Shown here one piece after another: positions 17,555-26,144 of a DNA stretch of 64,000 bases. Position numbers and translations under genes: made by a program. Each line of letters opens with the position of its first letter. Positions within the stretch are counted from its first letter, which is position 1. Location of the stretch: assembly GCF_002929375.1 (NCBI RefSeq), contig NZ_PJIP01000011.1, forward strand, positions 1 through 64,000, read 5' to 3'. This DNA is from Arthrobacter sp. DWC3 (GTDB taxonomy: Bacteria > Actinomycetota > Actinomycetes > Actinomycetales > Micrococcaceae). A model generated the notes under the pieces. That model was not told the origin of the DNA. It did no database searches and saw only the letters and a program-made list of their open reading frames with translations.

Positions 17555-18931
17555 CTAGCGCGTCGCGGCGAAGTTGAACTCGGTGCAGATGTCCTGCCCG
17601 AACACGAAGCGGCGCACGGGTGCGGTGCGCGCCTCCGCGAGGACGTCCGAGCCCGAGAAGCGGATCCCGGGGACGCCGTCGCCCACCAGGACCGGTGCCG
17701 TGGTGAGGTAGAGCCGGTCGAGCACGCCGGCCTCGAGGAAGCGCGAGACGGTGTTGCCGCCTCCCTCGACGAGCACCTTGCCCAGTCCGCGCGCGTGCAG
17801 GACGTCCAGGACACGACGCGGGGCGAAATCCTCCGCGGGCAGCCGGACCACCTCGACGGACGCGGGCAGCCCCGGAGGCACCGCGGCGTCGCCGGACACG
17901 ATCCAGAGCGTCGGCACGCCGTCGTCGGCGAGGACCCTGGCGTCCCCGCCCACCTTCGCTGCCGCATCCAGCACCACGCGGACCGGGCTGCGGCCGGGGA
18001 CGTCCGCGACGGCGAGGGAGCAGTCCTCGGCCAGGACGGTGGACGCCCCCACCACGACGGCGTCCGCGAGCGCGCGCAGCCGCTGCAGGTGCCCGTGGTC
18101 CCCGCGGTCCTGGTGGAAGCCCGCGTCGCCCGACCGTGACGCGATGAAGCCGTCCAGGCTCTGCCGCAGCTGCCCGATCACCTGGCTTCCCGGCTGCGCG
18201 AGGTAGCCGTACCGGTGGGTCAGTTCCTCCGCCTCCCCCGGGGCGGGGGCCGCCGGCACCACGCCGTCGAGCAGGGACTCCCACGCGTCGGCGGCCGGCG
18301 CGGCGTCGTGCCGCATACGGGCCCGCTTGGTCGCCAGGTAGCCCGCGTTCTCCGCGCGGTCGGCGACGGGCAGGTTGCGGCGCTCGACGACGGCGATGCC
18401 GAGATCCTCGAGCGCCTCCTCCTTCGCCGGATTGCCGGAGAGCAGGCGGACGGCGCTGATGCCGAGGTCCTGCAGGATCTCGGCGGCCTGGTCGTAGCGC
18501 CGGGCGTCCACGGGCAGCCCGAGGGCGGTGTTCGCGTCCACGGTGTCCACGCCCTGGTCCTGGAGCGCGTAGGCCTTGAGCTTCGCGAGCAGACCGATGC
18601 CGCGGCCCTCGTGCCCCCTGACGTAGACCACGACGCCGCGCCCCTCGGCCGCGATCGCGGCGAGGGCGGCATCGAGCTGCTCCCCGCAGTCGCAGCGCCA
18701 GGACCCGAACGCGTCCCCGGTGAGGCACTCGCTGTGGACGCGGACGAGTGGAGCGGCGGACCCGGCGGCGTCATCGATCCCCCGGGCGAGCGCGACGTGC
18801 TCGGTGCCCGTGCCGTCGCGGTAGCCGACGAGGCGGAACATCCCGTGCCGCGTGGGCAGGACGGTCTCCACGATCCTCTCGACGGTGGCCGGCACGCGGG
18901 CCGGGTCGAACTGCGTGGACTGGATGGACAT
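17555..18931 (-). CDS. GTP cyclohydrolase II fused to a RibD-type reductase domain
   Basis: This 458-residue chain has two parts. Residues 1-210 are GTP cyclohydrolase II (RibA), opening GTP for riboflavin synthesis: zinc Cys in [17 protein letters not shown], the [10 protein letters not shown] loop, [18 protein letters not shown] and [13 protein letters not shown]. Residues 245-458 resemble the reductase half of RibD ([45 protein letters not shown]). The deaminase half of RibD and the DHBP synthase often joined to RibA are absent. TAAGGT ends six bases before the ATG. Pathway role is uncertain. Confidence 0.85.
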   Translation of the reverse strand: MSIQSTQFDPARVPATVERIVETVLPTRHGMFRLVGYRDGTGTEHVALARGIDDAAGSAAPLVRVHSECLTGDAFGSWRCDCGEQLDAALAAIAAEGRGVVVYVRGHEGRGIGLLAKLKAYALQDQGVDTVDANTALGLPVDARRYDQAAEILQDLGISAVRLLSGNPAKEEALEDLGIAVVERRNLPVADRAENAGYLATKRARMRHDAAPAADAWESLLDGVVPAAPAPGEAEELTHRYGYLAQPGSQVIGQLRQSLDGFIASRSGDAGFHQDRGDHGHLQRLRALADAVVVGASTVLAEDCSLAVADVPGRSPVRVVLDAAAKVGGDARVLADDGVPTLWIVSGDAAVPPGLPASVEVVRLPAEDFAPRRVLDVLHARGLGKVLVEGGGNTVSRFLEAGVLDRLYLTTAPVLVGDGVPGIRFSGSDVLAEARTAPVRRFVFGQDICTEFNFAATR

Positions 18932-18956
18932 GGCTCAACCTTAGGAGTGGGGCAGG

Positions 18957-18978
18957 ACGACGCGGAAAGCCGCGTCGT
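18957..18978 (-). promoter_or_regulatory. hairpin just upstream of the RibA fusion gene
   Basis: ACGACGCGG and CCGCGTCGT form a perfect nine-base stem with a four-base loop, starting 26 bases before the start codon. It could be a promoter-region operator, or a terminator of the LysR transcript. The conserved elements of an FMN riboswitch are not present. Confidence 0.35.
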
Positions 18979-19003
18979 AGGACTCAACGGGACCCGGCAC
19001 CCG

Positions 19004-19059
19004 TTTATTGCGCACCGTTCGTCGCGCACGGTTCAGTGCGCACCGTTCATTGCGCACCG
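19004..19059. repeat. four tandem copies of a 14-base repeat
   Basis: Four contiguous 14-base units lie at 19004-19017, 19018-19031, 19032-19045 and 19046-19059, with consensus TTCATTGCGCACCG. Units 1, 3 and 4 differ at one or two positions; unit 2 is more diverged. Three units contain the palindrome TGCGCA and the diverged unit 2 has CGCGCA instead. The array ends five bases from the LysR stop and lies 72 bases upstream of the RibA fusion gene. Confidence 0.85.
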
Positions 19060-19063
19060 TGCG

Positions 19064-19975
19064 CTAGGTCGGAGGATCGCTCCGCACGTCCGCTGCCGCG
19101 CGCCCGAGCACCTCGCGCACGGCCAGCACGGCCGGCCGCCGGGCCCCGGCCCGGCGCGCCGATGTGAAGATGGAGCGGTACGGGCTCTCCCCGAGGTCGA
19201 GGAGCCGGACGGGGACGCTCCGGCCGGTCCACACGAGATCAGGCATGAGCGCCACGGCGTTGCCCGACTCGATCAGGCGGATCTGCGCCTGCAGGTCGGC
19301 CGTCTCGTAGCGGACGTCGGGCTCGAACCCCGCGCGCCTGCAGGCCTGCTCGGCCCAGTGCCGGGATGCCGCTCCCCTGGGCTCCATGACCCAGGCGGCC
19401 GTCACCGCCTCACCGACCGTGGAGATGCCGGCACAGGGGCCCGCGAGCGGGACGGCGAGTCGGATCGCGTCCTCCGTCAGGGGCACGTGGTCGAGTTCCG
19501 CGTGCCGTGGTGCGGCGTGGCCCGGGTACTGCTCCGCGATCACGAGGTCGAAGTCCCGGGCGAACGTCTCGTACAGGGCCGTCTCGGGCTCGCGCTGCAC
19601 CATCTCGACGCGCACGTCGGGGTAGTCGCGGGTCATGGCCGTGAGCGCGCCGGGCATGAGCGCGAGCGCGGCCGACTGGAAGACCGCGACCCGCACGGTC
19701 CCGGACACCGTGGTCAGGGAGGCCGCCAGGTCCGCCTCGGCCCGCTCGAGGGTCTCGAGCAGTTCGGCGGTGTGCGCGACGAGCACCTCGGCCTGGGCCG
19801 TGAGGACCACGCGGCGGCCCGCCTTGCGGAGCAGTTCCACGCCCACCTCCTTCTCGAGCTGGGCGAGCTGCTGCGAGACGGAGGACGGGCTGTAGCTGAG
19901 GGCCTCGGCGACGTCGGCGAGGGTGCCGCGGATCTTCAGTTCGCGGAGCAGCCGCAGCCTGCGCAGGTCGAGCAC
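19064..19975 (-). CDS. LysR-family regulator divergent from putA
   Basis: The 303-residue protein has an N-terminal winged HTH (LRLLRELKIRGTLADVAEAL, SPSSVSQQLAQLEKEVG) and a periplasmic-binding-like effector domain (about 90-295). It is transcribed away from putA with about 140 bases between the starts, the usual arrangement when a LysR protein controls its divergent neighbour. The adjacent PutA lacks its own DNA-binding domain, so an external regulator is needed. Response to proline is inference. Confidence 0.88.
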   Translation of the reverse strand: MLDLRRLRLLRELKIRGTLADVAEALSYSPSSVSQQLAQLEKEVGVELLRKAGRRVVLTAQAEVLVAHTAELLETLERAEADLAASLTTVSGTVRVAVFQSAALALMPGALTAMTRDYPDVRVEMVQREPETALYETFARDFDLVIAEQYPGHAAPRHAELDHVPLTEDAIRLAVPLAGPCAGISTVGEAVTAAWVMEPRGAASRHWAEQACRRAGFEPDVRYETADLQAQIRLIESGNAVALMPDLVWTGRSVPVRLLDLGESPYRSIFTSARRAGARRPAVLAVREVLGRAAADVRSDPPT

Positions 19976-20016
19976 GGTGCCTCCGGCCTCAGTGACGATT
20001 CGGTTCCGCTGACGAG

Positions 20017-20028
20017 TACCGTTCGGTA
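20017..20028. promoter_or_regulatory. candidate operator between the LysR gene and putA
   Basis: TACCG-TT-CGGTA is a perfect 5+5 inverted repeat in the 141-base divergent gap. The surrounding bases are AT-richer than the genes. Its place 40 bases from the LysR start and 89 from the putA start fits a shared control site. Confidence 0.4.
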
Positions 20029-20116
20029 ATCATCGCTTCTCCTAATCGTACGGCGACCCGATACTGGTGAGGAACCAGCTGCGACGGTGGAAGCCGTCCG
20101 ATCGAAAGCCTGTGCC

Positions 20117-23100
20117 ATGACAACCCAGATTCCCCGCCTCGACAGCGCTGCCCCGGCACCCCGGGACGCCTCGGCCCCGTCTGCCCCGGAGCCGGACGGT
20201 GCACCCCGCCTGTTCGACGCCCCTCCCGGCAGCACCACCGACATCCCGGCGGGCCTTCCGGAGGAAGCGGTCGCCCTCGTGCGCCGGTGGCTCACCGAGG
20301 CGGCGAAGGTGCCGGTCGACTCCTCGGCGAAGCAGCTCGCCGGAGTCCTCAAGGACCCGGACGGGCTCGCGTTCACGGTCGGCTTCGTGGACGGCGTGAT
20401 CCGCCCCGAGGACCTCTCCGTGGCCGCCCGCAACCTCGGGGCCATCGCCCCGAAGGTGCCGAAGTTCCTCCCCTGGTACATGCGCAGCGCCGTCAGGGTG
20501 GGCGCCGCCGTCGCGCCCGTCCTGCCGCAGGTCGTCATCCCCGTGGCCCGCCGCGTGCTGCGCGAGATGGTGGGGCACCTCATCATCGATGCCTCCGACG
20601 CGCGCCTCGGCCGCTCGATCGGCAGGATCAGGCGCGAGGGGATCCGCCTCAACGTGAACCTCCTCGGCGAGGCGGTCCTCGGGGACCACGAGGCCGAACG
20701 CCGCCTGCAGGGCACCGTCCGCCTCCTCGAGCGCCCCGACGTCGACTACGTGTCGATCAAGGTGTCCTCCACCGTGGCCCCGCACCCCGCCTGGGCCTTC
20801 GAGGAGGCCGTGCAGCACGTCGCCGAGAAACTGGCTCCCCTGTACGCGCTGGCCGCCCGCTCGGAGAAGCCCAAGTTCATCAACCTCGACATGGAGGAGT
20901 ACAAGGACCTCGACCTCACCATCGCGGTCTTCATGGAGATCCTCGACCGGCCCGAGTTCAGGGGCCTCGAGGCGGGCATCGTCCTCCAGGCGTACCTCCC
21001 CGACTCCCTCGCCGCCATGATCCGGCTGCAGGAGTGGGCCGCCGCCCGCCGAGCCGCCGGAGGCGCCGGCATCAAGGTCCGCGTGGTCAAGGGAGCCAAC
21101 CTGCCCATGGAGCAGGTCGAGGCGTCCCTCCACGACTGGCCGCTGGCCACGTGGGGGACCAAGCAGGACTCCGACACCCACTACAAGCGCGTGCTCAACT
21201 ACGCGCTGCAGCCCGGCCGGGTGGACAACGTGCGCGTGGGCATCGCCGGGCACAACCTGTTCGACCTCGCCTTCGCCTGGCTGCTCGCCGGCGAGCGCGG
21301 CGTCCGCGACGGCATCGAGTTCGAGATGCTCCTCGGCATGGCGCAGGGGCAGGCGGAGGCGGTCCGGCGCGACGTCGGGTCCCTCCTCCTCTACACGCCC
21401 GTGGTGCACCCGAGCGAGTTCGACGTCGCCATCGCCTACCTGATCCGGCGCCTCGAGGAAGGGGCGAGCCAGGACAACTTCATGTCCGCGGTGTTCGAGC
21501 TCTCCGAGAACGAGGCGCTGTTCGACCGCGAGAAGGGCCGGTTCCTCGCCTCCCTGGAGGAGCTGGACACCTCGGTGCCCGCGCCGAACCGCCGGCAGGA
21601 CCGCACCGTCCCCGCCGCGCCGCACCCGGGCACCGGCTTCACGAACACCCCGGACACCGACCCCTCCCTCCCGGCCAACCGCGCCTGGGGGCGGGCCATC
21701 CTCGACCGTGTGGCCACCTCCCGGCTGGGGGACGATCTCGTGGCCGGTACGACGCTCACCCGCGCCGAGGACCTCGAGGACACCATCGCGGGCGCCGCCG
21801 GTGCGTCCGCCTCCTGGGGCTCCCTCAGCGGTGCCGAGCGCGCCGTGATCCTGCACCGCGCCGGCGACGCCCTCGAGGCGCGGCGCGCCGAGCTCATGGA
21901 GGTCATGGCGGCCGAGACCGGCAAGACGCTCGACCAGGCGGATCCGGAGATCTCCGAGGCCGTCGATTTCGCCCACTACTACGCCGAGCGCGCCCGCGAG
22001 CTGGACGACGTCGACGGCGCCGCGTTCTCCCCCGTCCGGCTCACCGTCGTGACGCCGCCATGGAACTTCCCGGTCGCCATCCCCGCCGGCTCCACCCTGG
22101 CCGCACTCGCCGCGGGGTCCGCCGTGGTCATCAAGCCCGCCTCCCAGGCGCGCCGTTCCGGCTCCGTCATGGTCGACGCGCTGTGGGCCGCGGGCGTGCC
22201 GCGCGAGGTGCTGCGTCTCGTGCAGGTCGAGGAGGGGGACCTCGGGCGCCGGCTCATCTCCGATCCCCGCGTGGACCGGGTGATCCTGACCGGCGGCTAC
22301 GAGACCGCCGAGCTGTTCCGCTCCTTCCGCACCGACCTGCCGCTGCTCGCCGAGACGTCCGGCAAGAACGCCATCATCGTGACGCCGAGCGCGGACCTCG
22401 ACCTCGCGGCGCGGGACGTGGCGCAGTCGGCCTTCGGCCATGCGGGCCAGAAGTGCTCGGCGGCCTCCCTCGTGATCCTGGTGGGCAGCGCGGCCACCTC
22501 GCACCGTTTCCGCAACCAGCTGCTCGACGCGGTCGCCTCGCTGTCCGTGGGCTATCCGGCCGATCCCACCACCCAGATGGGCCCGGTGATCGAGCCCGCT
22601 GCCGGCAAGCTGCTGGACGGACTGACGACGCTCGGCGAGGGTGAGTCCTGGCTCGTCGAGCCGCAGCGGCTCGACGACTCGGGGCGCCTGTGGAGCCCCG
22701 GCATCCGGGTGGGAGTGAAGCGCGGGTCCACCTACCACCTCACCGAGTACTTCGGACCGATCCTCGGCGTCATGACCGCCGCGACCCTCGAGGAGGCCAT
22801 CGCGCTGCAGAACGACATCGACTACGGCCTCACCTCCGGTATCCACTCGCTCGACAGCCGCGAGATCGCCACCTGGATCGACGGCGTACAGGCGGGCAAC
22901 CTGTACATCAACCGGGGCATCACCGGCGCGATCGTGCAGCGGCAGCCCTTCGGCGGCTGGAAGAAGTCGGCCGTCGGCGCCGGCACCAAGGCCGGTGGAC
23001 CGAACTACCTCGTGGGCCTCGGCAGCTGGTCACGGCAGGAGGCCCGGGTCCAGGGCCCGGCCCTGCCCGTCGTCGCGCCGCTGCTGGCCGCCGCACGGTC

Positions 23101-23647
23101 CGCCGGCCTGCCCGACGACGACGTGGCGCGCCTCGCCCGCGCCGCCGCCTCGGACGCTGCAGCGTGGACCGGCGAGTTCGGGCAGGTCCGGGACGTCTCG
23201 GACCTCGCCGCCGAACGGAACCTCTTCCGCTACCTCCCCCACCCCGTCGCGGTGCGGCTGGCCGAGGGTGCCCCCCTCGCCGACCTCGTCCGCGTGCTGT
23301 TCGCCGCCGGTGCGACCGGTGCACCCGTGACCGTCTCGTCCGCCGTCGACCTCCCGGCCGGGCTGCGCGCGGCCCTCACGGCGAACGTCGGAAGCGTCAC
23401 CGTCGAGGACGACGGCGCCTGGCTGTCCCGTGCGGCGACGCTGCCCCTGCGTCGCGTGCGGCTCGTCGGCGGCGGGGCAACCGCCCTCGCCGCCGTGACC
23501 GGCGGGCGGCCCGACCTCGCGGTGTATGCGCAGCCCGTCACGGAGTCGGGGCGGATCGAGCTGCTGCCGTTCCTGCAGGAGCAGGCCATCAGCATCACCG
23601 CCCACCGCTTCGGCACGCCGAACGCCCTCACCGACTCCCTGATCTAG
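20117..23647 (+). CDS. putA: bifunctional proline dehydrogenase / L-glutamate gamma-semialdehyde dehydrogenase PutA
   Basis: PutA oxidises proline to glutamate in two steps. The 1176-residue protein starts with a Pro/Ala-rich stretch. An FAD-binding proline dehydrogenase barrel covers about 60-460 (VDYVSIKVSST, GVVLQAYLPDS-like IVLQAYLPDSLA, VRVVKGANLPMEQVEA). The aldehyde dehydrogenase part covers about 510-980, with LLAETSGKNAI holding the general-base Glu and GHAGQKCSAAS holding the catalytic Cys. A C-terminal region of unknown role follows. The ribbon-helix-helix repressor domain of enterobacterial PutA is absent. I chose ATG 20117; GTG 20087 is also possible. Confidence 0.95.
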   Translation: MTTQIPRLDSAAPAPRDASAPSAPEPDGAPRLFDAPPGSTTDIPAGLPEEAVALVRRWLTEAAKVPVDSSAKQLAGVLKDPDGLAFTVGFVDGVIRPEDLSVAARNLGAIAPKVPKFLPWYMRSAVRVGAAVAPVLPQVVIPVARRVLREMVGHLIIDASDARLGRSIGRIRREGIRLNVNLLGEAVLGDHEAERRLQGTVRLLERPDVDYVSIKVSSTVAPHPAWAFEEAVQHVAEKLAPLYALAARSEKPKFINLDMEEYKDLDLTIAVFMEILDRPEFRGLEAGIVLQAYLPDSLAAMIRLQEWAAARRAAGGAGIKVRVVKGANLPMEQVEASLHDWPLATWGTKQDSDTHYKRVLNYALQPGRVDNVRVGIAGHNLFDLAFAWLLAGERGVRDGIEFEMLLGMAQGQAEAVRRDVGSLLLYTPVVHPSEFDVAIAYLIRRLEEGASQDNFMSAVFELSENEALFDREKGRFLASLEELDTSVPAPNRRQDRTVPAAPHPGTGFTNTPDTDPSLPANRAWGRAILDRVATSRLGDDLVAGTTLTRAEDLEDTIAGAAGASASWGSLSGAERAVILHRAGDALEARRAELMEVMAAETGKTLDQADPEISEAVDFAHYYAERARELDDVDGAAFSPVRLTVVTPPWNFPVAIPAGSTLAALAAGSAVVIKPASQARRSGSVMVDALWAAGVPREVLRLVQVEEGDLGRRLISDPRVDRVILTGGYETAELFRSFRTDLPLLAETSGKNAIIVTPSADLDLAARDVAQSAFGHAGQKCSAASLVILVGSAATSHRFRNQLLDAVASLSVGYPADPTTQMGPVIEPAAGKLLDGLTTLGEGESWLVEPQRLDDSGRLWSPGIRVGVKRGSTYHLTEYFGPILGVMTAATLEEAIALQNDIDYGLTSGIHSLDSREIATWIDGVQAGNLYINRGITGAIVQRQPFGGWKKSAVGAGTKAGGPNYLVGLGSWSRQEARVQGPALPVVAPLLAAARSAGLPDDDVARLARAAASDAAAWTGEFGQVRDVSDLAAERNLFRYLPHPVAVRLAEGAPLADLVRVLFAAGATGAPVTVSSAVDLPAGLRAALTANVGSVTVEDDGAWLSRAATLPLRRVRLVGGGATALAAVTGGRPDLAVYAQPVTESGRIELLPFLQEQAISITAHRFGTPNALTDSLI

Positions 23648-23896
23648 CGGCACGTCCGGCGGCCGCCCGCCGTCGTTCCTGGGTCTTGGCTCGGCCTCGG
23701 CGCGTCCGCGCCCGGCACGCTGCGTTCAGGCCGAGGTACCGATGGAGGCAGCGGACGACGGCGACCGGGCGACGGCGGACCACGCCCGGGCCCGCTGGAC
23801 GACCTATCGAGTCGGAAGGAGAGCGTACTGCTCCCCCTCCCGTGGAACAATGACCGGAAGCAACGTCCGTCCGCCCAGCCCGGAAGCCAGTCCACC
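23648..23896. other. gap after putA with no gene found
   Basis: These 249 bases hold no convincing reading frame. A GC-rich self-complementary patch (GGCGGCCGCCCGCC) close after the putA stop may help termination. The GGAAGGAG at about 23814 has no start codon at useful distance. Confidence 0.4.
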
Positions 23897-24997
23897 ATGC
23901 CCCCTGCACCCTCCGGGCGCGCCTCCGCATGCCGGATCCGCGCACGATCGCTGGCGCCCGGCCTCGCGGTCGTCGCGGCCGGGGTCGCCGTGGCGCTTTG
24001 GGTCGGATCGCTGCAGTCGGTCCTCGGTCCCCTGGTCGTCGCGCTCGTCCTCGGGATCCTGCTCGGCAACTCCGGCCGCTACACCCCGGCGCTCCGACCA
24101 GGGGTGACGACAGGGACGAAGAAGCTCCTGCGGGCGGGCGTCGTGCTCCTCGGACTCCAGCTCGCGCTGCCCGACATCGTGGCGCTCGGCCTCCCGGTCC
24201 TCGGCCTGATCGTCGCGTGCGTGGCCCTGAGCTACGTCCTCACCCTCCACCTCGGCCTGCGGCTCGGGCTCACGCGCGCCGGCGCCACGCTCATGGCCGC
24301 CGGCTTCTCCATCTGCGGCGCGTCGGCCATCGCGGGCCTCCAGGGCGTCGTGGACGCCGACGACGACGAGACCGCCGGCGCGGTCGCGATGGTCACCCTC
24401 TACGGGTCGCTCATGATCGCCGTCCTGCCCCTGCTCGGCGGCCTGCTGGGGCTGGGCGAGGACCGCTTCGGGCTGTGGGCGGGGCTGGCCGTGCACGAGG
24501 TGGCGCAGGTGGTGGCGGTCGCCGGGACGGCCGGGGCCGCGGCGCTGGCCGTCGCCACCGTGGTGAAGCTCGGCCGGGTGCTGATGCTCGCGCCGGTCGC
24601 CGCCGTCGCGTCCCTCGGGGAGCGACGGCGTGCTGCCGCACGGTCAGGGAGTGGTCCGCAGGCCGGGAGTGCAGACGGCCCGGTCGGAGGCGGGAGCCCG
24701 AAGGGTACGGCGGGCACGGTCCCCCGGGGCGGCTCGCGTCCGCCCGTGGTGCCGCTCTTCGTCCTGGGGTTCCTGGCCCTGGTGGCCGTCCGCTCGCTCG
24801 GGATCCTGCCGGACGCGGTGCTCGACGGCGGCCGTACCCTCACCACGGTCCTGCTGGCGGCCGGCATGTTCGGTCTGGGCGCCGGGATCGACGTCCGCCG
24901 CCTGGCGCGCACCGGCGGGCGTTTCGCCGTCGTGGGGGCGCTCTCGACCGCACTGCTCGCAGGCGGCTCGCTGCTCGGGGTGCTCCTGCTGGCGTGA
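23897..24997 (+). CDS. UPF0324 (YeiH-type) putative sulfate exporter family membrane protein
   Basis: This 366-residue protein has about ten membrane segments. Family signatures include PLVVALVLGILLGN, TKKLLRAGVVLLGLQL, GFSICGASAIAG, GLAVHEVAQVVAVAG and GMFGLGAGIDVRRL. The transported compound is unknown; the name comes from weak links to sulfur metabolism. A 40-residue hydrophilic loop (about 235-275, rich in Gly, Ser and Arg) splits the last helices and is longer than usual. It ends seven bases before the convergent ddl stop. Confidence 0.85.
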   Translation: MPPAPSGRASACRIRARSLAPGLAVVAAGVAVALWVGSLQSVLGPLVVALVLGILLGNSGRYTPALRPGVTTGTKKLLRAGVVLLGLQLALPDIVALGLPVLGLIVACVALSYVLTLHLGLRLGLTRAGATLMAAGFSICGASAIAGLQGVVDADDDETAGAVAMVTLYGSLMIAVLPLLGGLLGLGEDRFGLWAGLAVHEVAQVVAVAGTAGAAALAVATVVKLGRVLMLAPVAAVASLGERRRAAARSGSGPQAGSADGPVGGGSPKGTAGTVPRGGSRPPVVPLFVLGFLALVAVRSLGILPDAVLDGGRTLTTVLLAAGMFGLGAGIDVRRLARTGGRFAVVGALSTALLAGGSLLGVLLLA

Positions 24998-25004
24998 CCT
25001 CGGG

Positions 25005-26144
25005 TCAGCGCAGGCCGGTGGTCCGGTCGAGCGCCAGGCCGATCAGCTCGTCGATCAGCTCGGTGTACCCGAGGCCGGACTTGGCCCACATCTGCGGGTA
25101 CATGCTGATGGGCGTGAAGCCGGGCATGGTGTTGATCTCGTTGATGACCAGCCGACCGTCAGGGGTGTAGAAGAAGTCGACCCGCGAGAGTCCCTCGGCA
25201 CCGATCGCCTCGAAGGCCTCGCCGGCGAGCAGCTGCACGCGCTCGAGGATGTCCGGGGGCAGGTCCGCGGGGCAGGAGAGCTCGGCCGCAGCGCCGTCCA
25301 CGTACTTGGCCTCGAAGTCGTACCAGGCGTGGTCGCCGGGCTGGATGGCGATCTCTCCCGGCAGCGACGTGCGTGGCGCCCCGAGGCCGCGGCCCTGCAG
25401 GACGGCCACCTCGATCTCGCGGCCCTCGATGCCCGCCTCCACCACCACCTTGGGGTCGAACACCCGGGCGGCCTCGACGGCGGCCCGGAGACCGGCGGCG
25501 TCCTCCACCCGGCTGATGCCCATGGAGGACCCGGCGCGGGACGGCTTGACGAACAGCGGGAACCCGAGGCCCGCGGCGCGCGCGAGGCAGGAGCCGGGAT
25601 CCACGCGCCAGTGGCGGTCGGTGATCACCTCGTAGGGACCCACCTCCAGCCCGGCGGCCGTGAAGACCACCTTCATGTAGTGCTTGTCCATGCCGACGGC
25701 GGAGGCCAGGACCCCGGCCCCCACGTACCGCATGTCGGCCATCTCGAGCATGCCCTGGAGCGTGCCGTCCTCGCCGAACGGCCCGTGCAGGAGCGGCAGC
25801 ACCACGTCGACGCCGCCGAGGCTCTCGGGGACGGACCCGGGCGCGGCGACGAGCAGCTCCTGGCCGGAACCGCCGGTCGCGGAGCCCATGACCACGGCCT
25901 GCTCGGTCGCGGTGACCTCGGGCAGCACGTCGGAGCGCAGCGACCAGGCGGACGGGTCAGCGGACACGAGGGACCACTGCCCGGACTTCGTGATGCCCAC
26001 GGGCACGACGTCGTAGCGGGTCCGGTCGATCGCCTCGAGGACGCCGGCCGCGGTGACGCAGCTGACGGAGTGCTCGCTCGAGCGGCCGCCGAAGAGCACG
26101 AGGACGCGGGGCTTGCGGGAGGGGACGGAGGTCTCGGTGGTCAC
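25005..26144 (-). CDS. ddl: D-alanine--D-alanine ligase
   Basis: Ddl joins two D-alanines with ATP for peptidoglycan precursors. The 379-residue protein has VLVLFGGRSSEHSVS, LHGPFGEDGTLQGMLEM, the ATP-grasp loop PSRAGSSMGISRV, and SRVDFFYTPDGRLVINEINTMPGFT with the metal ligands. GTG 26144 overlaps the gpsA stop as GTGA; the frame stays open upstream only as a shadow of gpsA. It closes the operon murA-plsC-gpsA-ddl. Confidence 0.95.
   Translation of the reverse strand: MTTETSVPSRKPRVLVLFGGRSSEHSVSCVTAAGVLEAIDRTRYDVVPVGITKSGQWSLVSADPSAWSLRSDVLPEVTATEQAVVMGSATGGSGQELLVAAPGSVPESLGGVDVVLPLLHGPFGEDGTLQGMLEMADMRYVGAGVLASAVGMDKHYMKVVFTAAGLEVGPYEVITDRHWRVDPGSCLARAAGLGFPLFVKPSRAGSSMGISRVEDAAGLRAAVEAARVFDPKVVVEAGIEGREIEVAVLQGRGLGAPRTSLPGEIAIQPGDHAWYDFEAKYVDGAAAELSCPADLPPDILERVQLLAGEAFEAIGAEGLSRVDFFYTPDGRLVINEINTMPGFTPISMYPQMWAKSGLGYTELIDELIGLALDRTTGLR

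Noticed and set aside
19004-19059. CRISPR array
   Set aside because: The 14-base units are contiguous with no spacers, and no cas gene is near.
17555-19063. FMN riboswitch before the RibA fusion
   Set aside because: The leader is short and lacks the conserved FMN aptamer elements; only a simple hairpin and the 14-base repeats are present.
20042-22846. 934-codon minus-strand reading frame
   Set aside because: Antisense shadow of putA, compositionally odd and without any motif.
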